NCBI GenBank assembly: GCA_025465465.1
Contig: JAODND010000028.1
Location: 1 to 41,350 of the forward strand
Reading direction: 5' to 3'
DNA: 41,350 nucleotides
DNA from: Frankiales bacterium
GTDB lineage: Bacteria > Actinomycetota > Actinomycetes > Mycobacteriales > SCTD01
Shown here: piece by piece, positions 1-8,250 of the stretch
How the letters are laid out: each line of letters starts with the position of its first letter
Numbering within the stretch: position 1 is the stretch's first letter
Translations under genes and position numbers: made by a program
Notes under the pieces: generated by a model
What the model was told of the DNA's origin: nothing
Seen by the model: only the letters and a program-made list of their open reading frames with translations
Databases searched by the model: none

Positions 1-1
1 A

Positions 2-424
2 CCGCTACTACACGACACCCCCACCTGCGGGGCGTCGCGCACCCTGTCGGTTCACACCCGTCCCGTGGCATCGGAACACGCAGCCCGCAGGGCCCGCGCG
101 GCCAGCGCCAAGGCCCGGCTCGACGCCGGCGACCGCAGCCGCCTCGGCTTCACCCCGCATGCTGGCGGATCGGTCAGCGACACCCTCGCCGAGACCGACG
201 CCGCCGCCACCGAGGCCGAGCTCGTCGCCGGCTACCGGATGGCCGACCTGTCGGCGGTCGTGACGGTCAGCGCCCCCGACGACGCACGGCTCGAGGGGGC
301 CTGCCGTCAGCTGCGGGCGCTCGCCGCCGCGCAACGCCTCGACCTCCGGCCGCTGCACGGCCAGCACAGCGCCGCCCTCGCCGCGATGCTCCCGCTGGGT
401 CTGCACCCCGGAACCGCGACATGA
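2..424 (+). CDS. SCO6880-family conjugation protein, C-terminal part
   Basis: The frame is open from the window edge to the stop at 422-424, so this is the last 140 residues of a larger gene. It contains a stretch typical of SCO6880-like proteins: an RTLSVHTRPV-like entry, an Ala/Arg-rich helix (residues ~25-45), an RLGF motif, then a small alpha/beta domain (AVVTVSAPDDARLEGACRQL) ending in LPLGLHPG. SCO6880 proteins are encoded in actinobacterial integrative elements directly before the VirB4-like ATPase and are presumed parts of the mating apparatus; their exact role is unknown. The stop overlaps the next start (ATGA, 421-424), which places it in the transfer operon. The N-terminus and any membrane segments lie outside the window. 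Family call rests on recalled sequence pattern and context. Confidence 0.75.
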   Translation, partial: PLLHDTPTCGASRTLSVHTRPVASEHAARRARAASAKARLDAGDRSRLGFTPHAGGSVSDTLAETDAAATEAELVAGYRMADLSAVVTVSAPDDARLEGACRQLRALAAAQRLDLRPLHGQHSAALAAMLPLGLHPGTAT

Positions 425-1557
425 CCCGCCCCCCGCACACCGCCGTCGCGAGCGCGCCGACCGCAGCGGCGCAAGACCCGGCGGCCCGGCTGGAGGCCGT
501 CCATGAGCGTCTCACCGCGGCGATCGCGGACCTGACCAGCGCCGAGAACTGGCAGCTGATGCTGCGCACCGCCGCGATGCTGCCGACCTACAGCCCGCAC
601 AACGTGCTGCTCATCACCAGCCAGTTCCCGCAGGCCAGTGCGGTCGCCGGCTTCCACACCTGGAAGCAGCTCGGCCGGGCCGTCCGCAAGGGCGAGAAGG
701 GCCTCGCGATCCTCGCCCCCGTCCAGCGCCGCACCTCAACACGCGAGCCGTCGACGCAGCCGGGGACGTCGGCCGACCACCCCACCGGCCCGGCAGCGCA
801 GGAGACGGCCGGTCACGTCGACGGTGCTTCCCCCATCGCCGATGCGGTGCTGCCCCAGGGGTGTCGGGTCGTGGGGTTCCGGGTCGTGCACGTCTTCGAC
901 ATCAGCCAGACCGACGGCCCCGACCTGCCCGAACCACCCCGACCTGTCCTGCTCGACGGGCAGGCACCCGCGGGGCTGCTCGACGGCCTCACCCAGCAGG
1001 TCACCGACGAGGGCTACGGGCTGGTGCGGCACGACTTCGACATCCCGCACCCGGGCGTCGGCGTCCCGAACGGCGTCACCATGTACTTCGCCCGCACCGT
1101 GCTGGTCCGGCCGGACCTGTCCGACGCGCAGACTGCCAAGACGCTGGCCCACGAGCTCGGCCACGTCCTGCTGCACGAACCGACGATCCGACCCGCCGAC
1201 CTGACCCGCGCGGCGGCCGAGGTCGAGGCCGAGTCCGTCGCCTACGTCGTCGCCGCCGCCCACGGCCTCGACACCAGCGGCTACACCATCCCCTACGTCG
1301 CCGGCTGGTCCGAGGGCAATCTTGAGCTGCTCGCTCGCAGCGCCGAACGTGTCATCGCCACCTCCCACACGATCCTCACCCGCACCCCACCGCCGCCCAC
1401 CCTCACGCTGCCTGATGGCCTCCGCGAGCGCGCAGGGACCCGCGACATCGGAGCCGCCGACCGAACCACGTCGACCCGAACCGTCGGCGACCGGAGCACC
1501 GACCCGCCCATCGACCGTCACGTCCACCGGCCCGCCGACCGGGGCCGGCTCCGGTGA
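421..1557 (+). CDS. ArdC-like ssDNA-binding / zinc metallopeptidase-like protein
   Basis: 378 residues. The N-terminal third (about 27-101) matches the ArdC N-terminal ssDNA-binding domain: a helical ENWQLML region, SPHNVLLI, and W-x-x-LGRxVRKGEKGLAILAPV. A Pro/Thr-rich linker (~104-140) follows, then a gluzincin-like domain with HELGH at residues 244-248 and a downstream Glu-rich helix (EVEAES) that can supply the third zinc ligand, as in ImmA/IrrE-type metalloproteins. The final ~50 residues are low-complexity Arg/Thr/Pro. ArdC-type antirestriction proteins protect incoming conjugative DNA in the recipient, which fits its place between the SCO6880-like gene (ATGA overlap) and the VirB4-like gene (GTGA overlap at 1554). 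Whether it is antirestriction or a proteolytic regulator cannot be decided from sequence. Confidence 0.8.
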   Translation: MTRPPHTAVASAPTAAAQDPAARLEAVHERLTAAIADLTSAENWQLMLRTAAMLPTYSPHNVLLITSQFPQASAVAGFHTWKQLGRAVRKGEKGLAILAPVQRRTSTREPSTQPGTSADHPTGPAAQETAGHVDGASPIADAVLPQGCRVVGFRVVHVFDISQTDGPDLPEPPRPVLLDGQAPAGLLDGLTQQVTDEGYGLVRHDFDIPHPGVGVPNGVTMYFARTVLVRPDLSDAQTAKTLAHELGHVLLHEPTIRPADLTRAAAEVEAESVAYVVAAAHGLDTSGYTIPYVAGWSEGNLELLARSAERVIATSHTILTRTPPPPTLTLPDGLRERAGTRDIGAADRTTSTRTVGDRSTDPPIDRHVHRPADRGRLR

Positions 1558-2978
1558 CCGGCCGGCCAGGACGTCAGCCACGACTGACCGGCACCTTCGC
1601 GATGACCACCCGGCACAGCGCCAGCCTCTACCCCTGGCAGGTCGGCTCGGCGCTGCCCGACGAGGGACCGGTCATCGGCGTGGACCTGCTCGCCGGCCGC
1701 AGCACCTTCCACTACGACCCGTGGGCGCTGTACGCGCGACGCCTCCTCACCAGCCCGAACATGGTCGTCCTCGGTCAGCTCGGCACCGGCAAGAGCAGCC
1801 TGGTCAAGACCCACCTGCACCGGCAGCTGCTCGCCGGCCGGCAGGCCTACGTGCTCGACCCGAAAGGCGAGTACACGGCCCTGGCCCAGCTGCACGACCT
1901 GCCGCTGCTGCGACTCGGACCCGGCAGCAGCCACCGCCTCAACCCGCTCGACGCCTACCCCGGCGACACCCCCACCGACACCCACCGGCGCCGCGCCGAG
2001 ACCGTCACCGCTCTCGCCGCCACCGGTCTGGGCCGCGACCTCACCCCCGAGGAACGCGCCGCCGTCGCCGGCAGCCTCCACGACCTGCCCGCCGACGCGC
2101 TGCTGGGACACCTCACCGCCCGGCTGCTCGACCCTGCCGCCGACCTCGCCAGCAGCCTGTCCACCACACCCGCGACTCTCGCGACAGCGGTCCGGCCGGT
2201 CGCACTCGAGCTGCGCCGGATGCTCGACGGCGACCTCGCCGGACTGTTCGACGCCCCCAGCAGCCACCGGCTCGACCCGCACGGCCCCGGGCTCGTCCTG
2301 GACCTGTCGGCACTGTTCGACAGCGCCGCGCTGCCGACGGTGATGGTCGCCGCCGGCGCCTGGCTCGCCCGCACCCTCACCCCTAACCACAACAGCCAGC
2401 AGGCGACCAGCAGCGACGGGGCCTCGGGCGGGCGGCAGCGGCTGCTGCTCGTCGACGAAGCCTGGGCCGTGCTGCACCTGCCCGCCACCACCGGCTGGCT
2501 GCAGTCGCTGAGCAAGCTCGCCCGCGCCCATGGCGTGCAGCTCATCACCGTCGTGCACCGCGCCAGCGACCTCACCGGACAGGCCGACGCCGGCACCGCC
2601 ACCCAGGCCCGCGCCCGCGGACTGCTCGCCGACGCCGAGACCCGCGTCCTCTACACCCAGACCGCGGGGGAGCGGACCGTGCTGCGCGACCTGCTCGACC
2701 TCAGCGACGTCGAGGCCGACCTGCTCACCCAGCTCCCGCCGCACCGGGCGCTGTGGCAGATCGGCCGGCACAGGGCCGTCGTCGACCACCGGGTCAGCCA
2801 CCTGGAAGCCCGCCGGCTCATCGACACCGACCAGCAGATGAGGCGCCAGCACCCGCCCGAGGCCCTCGCCCAAGACGACGACACCAACACCGATAACAGC
2901 ACCGACACCGACACTGACATCGGTGGGGGAACGCGACGGTCGACGCCCTCGCCCTCGCCCGCGCGGGTGGCGTCGTGA
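1554..2978 (+). CDS. VirB4/TraC-like conjugation ATPase
   Basis: 474 residues if started at the GTG overlapping the previous stop (GTGA); an in-frame ATG at 1602 is the alternative. Walker A GQLGTGKSS lies at residues 74-82 and Walker B LLLVDEAW has its acidic pair at 301-302. The region after Walker A (VLDPKGEY) is typical of VirB4/TrwK and HerA-FtsK-like ATPases. It would energise assembly or substrate movement in the type IV secretion channel at the inner face of the membrane. It is shorter than classic VirB4 proteins (~800 residues) because the N-terminal half is missing; in actinobacterial elements the SCO6880-type protein just upstream may cover that function, which is my inference. The C-terminal 40 residues are Asp/Thr-rich and probably disordered. 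Confidence 0.88.
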   Translation: MTGRPGRQPRLTGTFAMTTRHSASLYPWQVGSALPDEGPVIGVDLLAGRSTFHYDPWALYARRLLTSPNMVVLGQLGTGKSSLVKTHLHRQLLAGRQAYVLDPKGEYTALAQLHDLPLLRLGPGSSHRLNPLDAYPGDTPTDTHRRRAETVTALAATGLGRDLTPEERAAVAGSLHDLPADALLGHLTARLLDPAADLASSLSTTPATLATAVRPVALELRRMLDGDLAGLFDAPSSHRLDPHGPGLVLDLSALFDSAALPTVMVAAGAWLARTLTPNHNSQQATSSDGASGGRQRLLLVDEAWAVLHLPATTGWLQSLSKLARAHGVQLITVVHRASDLTGQADAGTATQARARGLLADAETRVLYTQTAGERTVLRDLLDLSDVEADLLTQLPPHRALWQIGRHRAVVDHRVSHLEARRLIDTDQQMRRQHPPEALAQDDDTNTDNSTDTDTDIGGGTRRSTPSPSPARVAS

Positions 2979-3961
2979 GCCGCTCACGGCGAGGGCTCGG
3001 CTCCGGGCTCGGCTCCCGGATCGGCACCGCCGCAGCCGTTCTCGTGCTCTGCCCTGTCGCGATGCTCGGGGGGATCGCCGACGGCATCGCGCAGCTGCCT
3101 GCCGACGCCGCCCCCAGTCCCGCAGCCCGCACGGACATCCCGATAGACCTGCTGAGGCTGTACCAGCAGGCCGCGGGCCGCTGCCCCGGACTGCCGTGGC
3201 CGGTGCTGGCCGGTATCGGCAAGGTCGAGAGCAACCACAACCGGCCGCCCCGTCAGGTCAGCCGCGTCGGCGCACGGGGACCGATGCAGTTCCTGCCTGG
3301 CAGCTGGGCCCGTTACGGCACGGACGGCAACGCCGACGGGCTTGCCGACCCGATGGAGCCGGCCGACGCCATCGCGGCCGCCGCGGACTACCTCTGCGGC
3401 CACGATGCCGAAACGGATCTGGTCACGGCGGTCGCCAGCTACACCTGCGGAGGCCTCTCGCTGTGTCTGACCCGAGCGATGGCGGCCGGCGGCTACGCCA
3501 CCCGCGTCCTGGCTTGGGCGGCCCGGTACAGCGACCCGACCCAACCCGCCGGACCCGTCGCGACGATCGCGGTGCAGGTCGCGCTCGCGCAGGTCGGCAC
3601 CCGTTACGTCTGGGGCGGCGAAAGCCCGGGCGCCGGGTTCGACTGCAGCGGCCTGGTCCAGTACGCCTACACCCGCGCCGGACTCGCGCTGCCACGCACC
3701 GCCCAGTCCCAGTACGACCTCGGCCCGCACCTCGACCCCCGCCTCGACCCCGCTGCCGGCCTGCAGCCCGGTGACCTGTTGTTCTTCGGCGCCGGCCCGA
3801 CCCAGGTGACGCACGTCGGGATCGCCCTCGGTGACGGCCGGATGGCCGACGCCCCGCACACCGGCGCGTTCGTCCGCGTCGAACCCGTCGCCGGCTTCCG
3901 CCCAGCCTTCCTGGGCGCCACCCGACCCGCAGAGCTGACGAGCCCGGCCGGTGCGTCATGA
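2975..3961 (+). CDS. Bifunctional lytic transglycosylase / NlpC-P60 wall hydrolase
   Basis: 328 residues; the GTG start overlaps the previous stop (GTGA). An Arg-rich N-terminus and a hydrophobic segment (~14-36) suggest a signal or membrane anchor. The first domain (about 50-180) is a goose-lysozyme/SLT-type transglycosylase with the catalytic Glu in GKVESNHN and the GARGPMQFLPGSWARYG motif. The second (about 195-320) is an NlpC/P60 cysteine peptidase with the nucleophile in FDCSGLVQYAY and the His in THVGIALGDG. Such two-domain hydrolases (like TcpG or CwlT) open peptidoglycan locally for the conjugation channel. It sits between the VirB4-like and coupling-protein genes and overlaps the latter by ATGA, as is standard for Gram-positive transfer operons. 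Confidence 0.92.
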   Translation: MSRSRRGLGSGLGSRIGTAAAVLVLCPVAMLGGIADGIAQLPADAAPSPAARTDIPIDLLRLYQQAAGRCPGLPWPVLAGIGKVESNHNRPPRQVSRVGARGPMQFLPGSWARYGTDGNADGLADPMEPADAIAAAADYLCGHDAETDLVTAVASYTCGGLSLCLTRAMAAGGYATRVLAWAARYSDPTQPAGPVATIAVQVALAQVGTRYVWGGESPGAGFDCSGLVQYAYTRAGLALPRTAQSQYDLGPHLDPRLDPAAGLQPGDLLFFGAGPTQVTHVGIALGDGRMADAPHTGAFVRVEPVAGFRPAFLGATRPAELTSPAGAS

Positions 3962-5742
3962 CGAGCCGACCCCGCGGCAGCTCAGACCCGCTCGCGCCCG
4001 GTGACCAGCTGTTGCTGGCGGCCGTCGCAGCCCTGACCATCCTGGCTGGCGCGGCGTGGCTGCTCGCGGCGGTCGCTGCCACCTTGGCCGGCGACCCGCG
4101 CCGGGCCTCGGGCCTCGGGTCGGCGCTGTCCGGCGCGGCGGCCTGGTCGCATCACCTGAGCGACCCGGGCGCCGGCTACCCCGCCCTCGAGCGGACGGCG
4201 CTGCCCGGCGCGGTCGGGATGTGGACCGCGCTGCTGCTCACCGCTAGCGCTGCGGTTGCGCTGGGACTGCTGGCGATCCGTCTCACCCGCCGACTGCGGA
4301 ACACCGGCGACCACCAGCCACGTGGCACCTTGCGTGCCGGGCTGGCCTCCCGAGGCGAGATCCGCGGCCAGCTCAGCGAGCGGGCAGTCCGAGCCCGCGC
4401 CGCGCACGCCCGACCCCAGCTCACCGGCCACCCACCGGCCACCGAGGTCGGGCTGCGGCTCGGCCGTGACCTGCACACCCGCATCGAGCTGTGGGGCAGC
4501 ATCGAGGACTCGTTCCTGGTCCTGGGACCGCCGCGCAGCGGCAAGGGCGTGCATCTGGTCATCCCGCACGCCCTCGACGCGCCCGGGGCGCTGCTGGTCA
4601 CCAGCACCCGCCCGGACACCCTGCACGCCACCCGCGCGGTGCGAGAACAGCACGGCCCGGTGCTGGCCTTCGACCCGCAGCAGCTCGCCCCGGACGCACC
4701 GAGGCTGCGCTGGTCCCCGACCCGCGGCTGCCACGACCCGCTCGTCGCCATCAACCGTGCCCGAGCGCTGTCCGCCGGCGCCGCCCCCCACGGTGCCACT
4801 ACCGCGGATGCCGACTTCTGGACCGGGATGACCGCCGCGGTGCTGCGCGCCTACCTGCACGCGGCCGCGCTCACCAGCCGACCTATGGGCGAGGTCCTCG
4901 GCTGGGCATCCCGACCGCTGGACCCGACCCCGGTCCGGATCCTGCGCCGCGAGTCCCAGGCCGCCGCGGGCTGGGCCGAGGAGTTGGCCGCCCAGGCCGG
5001 TGCCGACCCGCGCCAACGCGATTCGGTGTGGGCGGGAGTCCGTCGTGCCGTCGACTCCCTCGCCGACCCCAGGGTGCTGGCCACCTGCAGCCCGAACGAG
5101 CACGACGCCTTCGACCCTCACGCCTTCCTGCAGCAGCACGGATCGCTGTACCTGCTCGGCGCCACCGGCACCCAACTGTCGGTGGCGCCGCTGATCACAG
5201 CGCTGCTCGAGGATCTGCTCGACACCGCCCGCACGCTGGCCGCCGGCCAAGACCAGGGGCGGCTCGACCCGCCGCTGATGTTGCTGCTCGACGAGGCCGC
5301 GAACATCGCGCCGATCCCGTCACTGCCGAACCTGCTCGCCGACGGCGGCGGCACCGGCATCACCACCGTCACCGTGCTGCAGTCCCTCGCCCAAGCCCGC
5401 GCCCGCTGGGGCGACGCCGGCGCCGACGCGATGTGGGACGCCAGCACCACCAAGGTCATCCTCGGCGGACTCGCGCACGCCGACGACCTCACCCGGATCA
5501 GCCGTCTCGCCGGCGACGTCGACGTCCCGCACGTCACCCGCAACAGCAGCGCCACCGGTGGCAGCCGCAGCATCAGCAGCCAACGCCTGCCCGCCCTGCC
5601 GCTGGAACGGATCCGTTGCCTACCCGCCGGTCAGGCCCTGGTGATCGCCCGCCGCTGCCCACCCGTGCACGTCGAGCTCACCCCCTGGTGGCAGCACCCC
5701 AGCCAGACCCACCCCCGAACCCGCCGCCCAGCACGCCGCTGA
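3958..5742 (+). CDS. TraG/VirD4-like type IV coupling protein
   Basis: 594 residues. Two N-terminal membrane segments (about 18-45 and 88-108) precede a cytoplasmic ATPase. Walker A is LGPPRSGKG around residues 189-197 and Walker B LLLDEAAN has its acidic pair at 445-446; the following PIPSLPNLLADGGGTGIT segment is the hallmark of TraG/VirD4/TraM-recognition ATPases. These proteins bring relaxosome-bound DNA to the secretion channel and pump it through the membrane. The ATG overlaps the preceding wall-hydrolase stop (ATGA). It is the last canonical transfer gene in the window; no relaxase is seen, so it must lie upstream of the window or be lost. Confidence 0.93.
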   Translation: MTSRPRGSSDPLAPGDQLLLAAVAALTILAGAAWLLAAVAATLAGDPRRASGLGSALSGAAAWSHHLSDPGAGYPALERTALPGAVGMWTALLLTASAAVALGLLAIRLTRRLRNTGDHQPRGTLRAGLASRGEIRGQLSERAVRARAAHARPQLTGHPPATEVGLRLGRDLHTRIELWGSIEDSFLVLGPPRSGKGVHLVIPHALDAPGALLVTSTRPDTLHATRAVREQHGPVLAFDPQQLAPDAPRLRWSPTRGCHDPLVAINRARALSAGAAPHGATTADADFWTGMTAAVLRAYLHAAALTSRPMGEVLGWASRPLDPTPVRILRRESQAAAGWAEELAAQAGADPRQRDSVWAGVRRAVDSLADPRVLATCSPNEHDAFDPHAFLQQHGSLYLLGATGTQLSVAPLITALLEDLLDTARTLAAGQDQGRLDPPLMLLLDEAANIAPIPSLPNLLADGGGTGITTVTVLQSLAQARARWGDAGADAMWDASTTKVILGGLAHADDLTRISRLAGDVDVPHVTRNSSATGGSRSISSQRLPALPLERIRCLPAGQALVIARRCPPVHVELTPWWQHPSQTHPRTRRPARR

Positions 5743-5764
5743 GCCCAACCACCAGGAGCGCCCG

Positions 5765-6259
5765 ATGTATCTGTCGCTGGAAGACGAGATCCTGCTGCTG
5801 CACGAGCAGGTCAACTACCTCCTCGAGCGCCTCGCCGAACAGCCGCAGCTCATCGAACAACCCGTCAACTGGGCAGCACTCGATGTCGGGCAGGCGGCCG
5901 AGCAGTGGAGTCTGCTCGTCGAGTGGACCGACTGGCTACGCGACCGCTACCAGCTCCACGAACGCATCCCGGCGTGCTGGTACTCCCACGGACCCCTCAC
6001 CGAAGAACTCAGCGCCCTGCGCACAGCCTGGATCGGCGCCTACCTCGACCCGCAAGCCCGACTCGAGCAACCCGCCAACTGGCATCAGCAGCTCGAAGGC
6101 ACCCTCGAACGCATCCGCGCCTGGGACCGAACTGGCTGCGCCGACGGCACCCATCACCCCGAGCAACCCCTCGGCGACGACACCGACCACAGCCACCGAG
6201 AACGCACCATCCATGCCGACCTCACCAACCGCGAACCGTCCGAAGGAGAACCGCAATGA
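5765..6259 (+). CDS. DUF4913-like protein of actinobacterial integrative elements
   Basis: 164 residues. The N-terminal 30 residues form an amphipathic, probably coiled-coil helix (LEDEILLLHEQVNYLLERL). Residues ~50-110 carry a pattern I associate with DUF4913: W-x-x-LRDRYQLHERIPACWYSHGPL followed by ELSALRTAWIGAY. The C-terminus is His/Thr/Glu-rich and low complexity. Proteins of this kind are commonly encoded between the coupling protein and the xis/int genes of actinobacterial conjugative elements, and their function is unknown. The start is preceded by a Shine-Dalgarno-like CCAGGAGC at 5753-5760, and the stop overlaps the excisionase-like gene (ATGA, 6256-6259), so the two are probably translationally coupled. 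Confidence 0.7.
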   Translation: MYLSLEDEILLLHEQVNYLLERLAEQPQLIEQPVNWAALDVGQAAEQWSLLVEWTDWLRDRYQLHERIPACWYSHGPLTEELSALRTAWIGAYLDPQARLEQPANWHQQLEGTLERIRAWDRTGCADGTHHPEQPLGDDTDHSHRERTIHADLTNREPSEGEPQ

Positions 6260-6483
6260 CCGCCATCACGACCAACGCCCAGGCGAGCCCCGCCGACCCC
6301 GAGAACGAGACCCCGACCGTGCCACCAGCCGTTCTGTCGGTAGCCCAAGCCGCCGAACTGCTCGGCGTCAGCGAATGGCTCGTCCTGCAACAGATCCGGC
6401 TCGGCACCCTGCCACACAAGCGATGCGGCCGACGCATCGTCCTCAGCCGACAACGGCTGATGGCCTGGCTGAACGAGTCATGA
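6256..6483 (+). CDS. Excisionase-like helix-turn-helix protein
   Basis: 75 residues from the ATG that overlaps the previous stop; AGGAGA six bases upstream is a good ribosome site. After a ~20-residue flexible N-terminus it has one winged helix-turn-helix of the HTH_17/MerR-like excisionase type: LSVAQAAELLGVSEWLV, then a wing LPHKRCGRRIVLSRQRLMAWL. Such proteins bend att-site DNA and steer the element's integrase toward excision. In intact elements the integrase gene follows immediately; here the next 420 bases hold no recombinase frame, so the partner gene was lost, replaced or sits elsewhere. Confidence 0.85.
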   Translation: MTAITTNAQASPADPENETPTVPPAVLSVAQAAELLGVSEWLVLQQIRLGTLPHKRCGRRIVLSRQRLMAWLNES

Positions 6484-6909
6484 CCAACCGGGGCCGAAAC
6501 TCCGATAGGTGCACCGCCGGCTGGTCGACTTGTGCCACAAGCGGGTGGCTGCACATTAGCCTCGTCTACCGCTTGCCCAGCGACTTCGAGGTCGCCACAT
6601 CTGGGGCGGTTTAGAACACGCCGTGCGGAAACGCTCGGACTACCGGAAACAAGGCCGCAACAGGAGAGGACCTCACTGCGTAGCGAACTGCCCTACATCG
6701 GCTCTGCAACCCTCCACACATAGGCGAGCCCGGTTGAGTTGTGCGCGGAGCACTGTTGGGAGCGTTGGAAAGGTGTTGGAAGCCGTGATCATGGTCTGCC
6801 TCAGAGAGGCGGCGGGCCCGCTGACCGGCGATGCCGACCTGGCTGGTGCGCAGATGTATTGCCGACGCCGTTGACGGAGCAACGTGGCGATGCTTGACTT
6901 TGGCATCTA
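6484..6909. other. Gene-poor junction after the excisionase-like gene
   Basis: No convincing coding frame in six frames and no trace of a tyrosine or serine recombinase. Composition drops toward lower GC on the right. The only structure I see is the triplet of TGTTGGAA-like words at 6754-6781, listed separately. It may be the scar where the element's integrase end was replaced by later-acquired DNA. Confidence 0.6.
6754..6790 (+). repeat. Three spaced TGTTGGAA-like words, copy A
   Basis: TGTTGGGA at 6754-6761, CGTTGGAA at 6763-6770 and TGTTGGAA at 6774-6781, followed by GCCGTGATC. The word spacing (9 then 11) and the trailing CGTGATC are the same as in copy B near the tRNA gene at 18567-18603. 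This looks like a set of protein-binding sites, for example integrase arm sites, but no binding protein is known. Confidence 0.5.
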
Positions 6910-6927
6910 GTGGGGGGGTCGATTACG

Positions 6928-7665
6928 GTGCGCCAGATTTTTCGGATAGCGATTGTGTGGCTTGGGGTCGCGGGTATGATTTTCCTACCTCAGGCAGCGC
7001 ATGCGACGACGTATACCTGCGGCCAATTCGGGGACTCGAATGGCAGTTACTTCGACGGATTCAAATACGACAGCGCGGCATCGGGGTATACCGGGCACTA
7101 CTTCGAAGGAGTCTCGTCGCAGGTGACTGTCCGGAGCGGTACGTTCTGTTCACCGGACAATACGGCCGGAAATCGGTCCGGTTCGTACACCATGATCGCA
7201 GATGGACAGGCTGGATTCGCGCAAATCGGGTATGCGAGAAGCCCTGGGATTGCGAACCGCACGTTCACTGAATTCTGGAAAGGTACGGGAGCCATCCCAG
7301 ATCCTGTTTACTATGCTTCTGTCTCCGACGGTCAGGTGCGGCAGTACTGGGAGCAGTTCGACGGGGCTTGCTTGTGCGAGCATTTGAATCTTGGAACGAC
7401 GAGGGTCGCGTCGACCAACTTCGATCCGCTCACATATTGGACCCATTTCCCGTGGCAACCCCAATTTGCCGATGAGCAGGGGTGGGCTGAAACGCAGGTG
7501 TCGGGCACGGCCGGCTTTCCGAACATCTTCGACTCGTTGCAGTTTCAAGACTATTACACAGACAGCTTTGCAGGTGCCCCTTGCGGACTACACTGGATTG
7601 ACCAGTCCAGCCTATGGGGAGCCTCGCACCCAACGTGCGATAAATACTATATCTTCAACAACTAG
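6928..7665 (+). CDS. Secreted protein of unknown function
   Basis: 245 residues from the GTG at 6928, which has a G-rich ribosome-binding stretch (6912-6918) about ten bases upstream; the in-frame GTG at 6910 is an alternative. The N-terminus is a clear signal peptide: RQIFR, a hydrophobic core IAIVWLGVAGMIFL, then cleavage after AAHA. The mature part (~220 residues) is rich in Tyr, Gly, Ser, Phe and Trp and has seven cysteines (TYTCGQF, TFCSP, ACLCEH, PCGLH, TCDKY), suggesting a disulfide-stabilised extracellular beta domain. I recognise no family. GC is clearly lower and codon use differs from the transfer genes, consistent with separate acquisition. The lipoprotein gene starts ten bases after its stop, so they are probably co-transcribed. 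Confidence 0.75.
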   Translation: MRQIFRIAIVWLGVAGMIFLPQAAHATTYTCGQFGDSNGSYFDGFKYDSAASGYTGHYFEGVSSQVTVRSGTFCSPDNTAGNRSGSYTMIADGQAGFAQIGYARSPGIANRTFTEFWKGTGAIPDPVYYASVSDGQVRQYWEQFDGACLCEHLNLGTTRVASTNFDPLTYWTHFPWQPQFADEQGWAETQVSGTAGFPNIFDSLQFQDYYTDSFAGAPCGLHWIDQSSLWGASHPTCDKYYIFNN

Positions 7666-7674
7666 AGGGCTGAG

Positions 7675-8250
7675 ATGACAGTTCGGCGACTGGTGATAAG
7701 TGCCCTAGGACTTGCCCTCGTGGGAGCTTGCGGCACCCAGGGTGTCGCTTCGAGGGGCAATAGTGCCGTAGCGGTCCTTGGGGCGGGCAGCGCTGCTAGT
7801 GCCAAGGACAGCAGCCAGCCGGCGAAGCTCGATCCAAATGAAACGCGTCCACTCGGTCCTGGAGAGCACCGCATCCCGCAGGCCCAATTTCGCTGGACTG
7901 TGACTGCTAACGAACTGTCGTCAAGCGTTGCGAATGTCGCCACGGCAGCCGCTATTCGCGATGCAGTTCGGCCAGAGGAAAAGACGAGAACGCCGAACAA
8001 GGTTGAGGCCGTTTCGTTTACGTCTGACGTCATGGGGCAGATTCAGACGGACGGCTCGGTCATATTGTCATATGTAAATGTGCCCTCCTGGCTACTGGAG
8101 TATGACGGCTTGGACACCGTTAATTATGGCCCGATATCTGGGGCCACGCCCCCGCATGGGCAATGTCCCCTGTTTGTATTTATCAGGGCGTCTGACGCCT
8201 CGTTCATCTCGGCAACACAGGGGTGCGACGAGGAGGTAGGCGCGAGCTAG
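7675..8250 (+). CDS. Putative lipoprotein of unknown function
   Basis: 191 residues. The N-terminus is a type II signal peptide: two Arg, a hydrophobic core and the lipobox LVGAC with the lipidated Cys at position 19. The first ~45 mature residues are Ser/Ala-rich and look like a flexible tether. The remaining ~130 residues form a small domain (QFRWTVTANELSSSV, VMGQIQTDGSVILSY, CPLFVFIRASDASFI) with two cysteines. No family recognised. It lies directly after the secreted-protein gene with AGAGGG before its ATG, so the pair may act together at the cell surface, for instance effector and partner or exclusion function of the element; this is speculation from context. Confidence 0.72.
   Translation: MTVRRLVISALGLALVGACGTQGVASRGNSAVAVLGAGSAASAKDSSQPAKLDPNETRPLGPGEHRIPQAQFRWTVTANELSSSVANVATAAAIRDAVRPEEKTRTPNKVEAVSFTSDVMGQIQTDGSVILSYVNVPSWLLEYDGLDTVNYGPISGATPPHGQCPLFVFIRASDASFISATQGCDEEVGAS

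Noticed and set aside
6484..6909. Degraded integrase
   Set aside because: Searched all frames for the R...HxxR...Y pattern of tyrosine recombinases and for serine-recombinase motifs; none seen.
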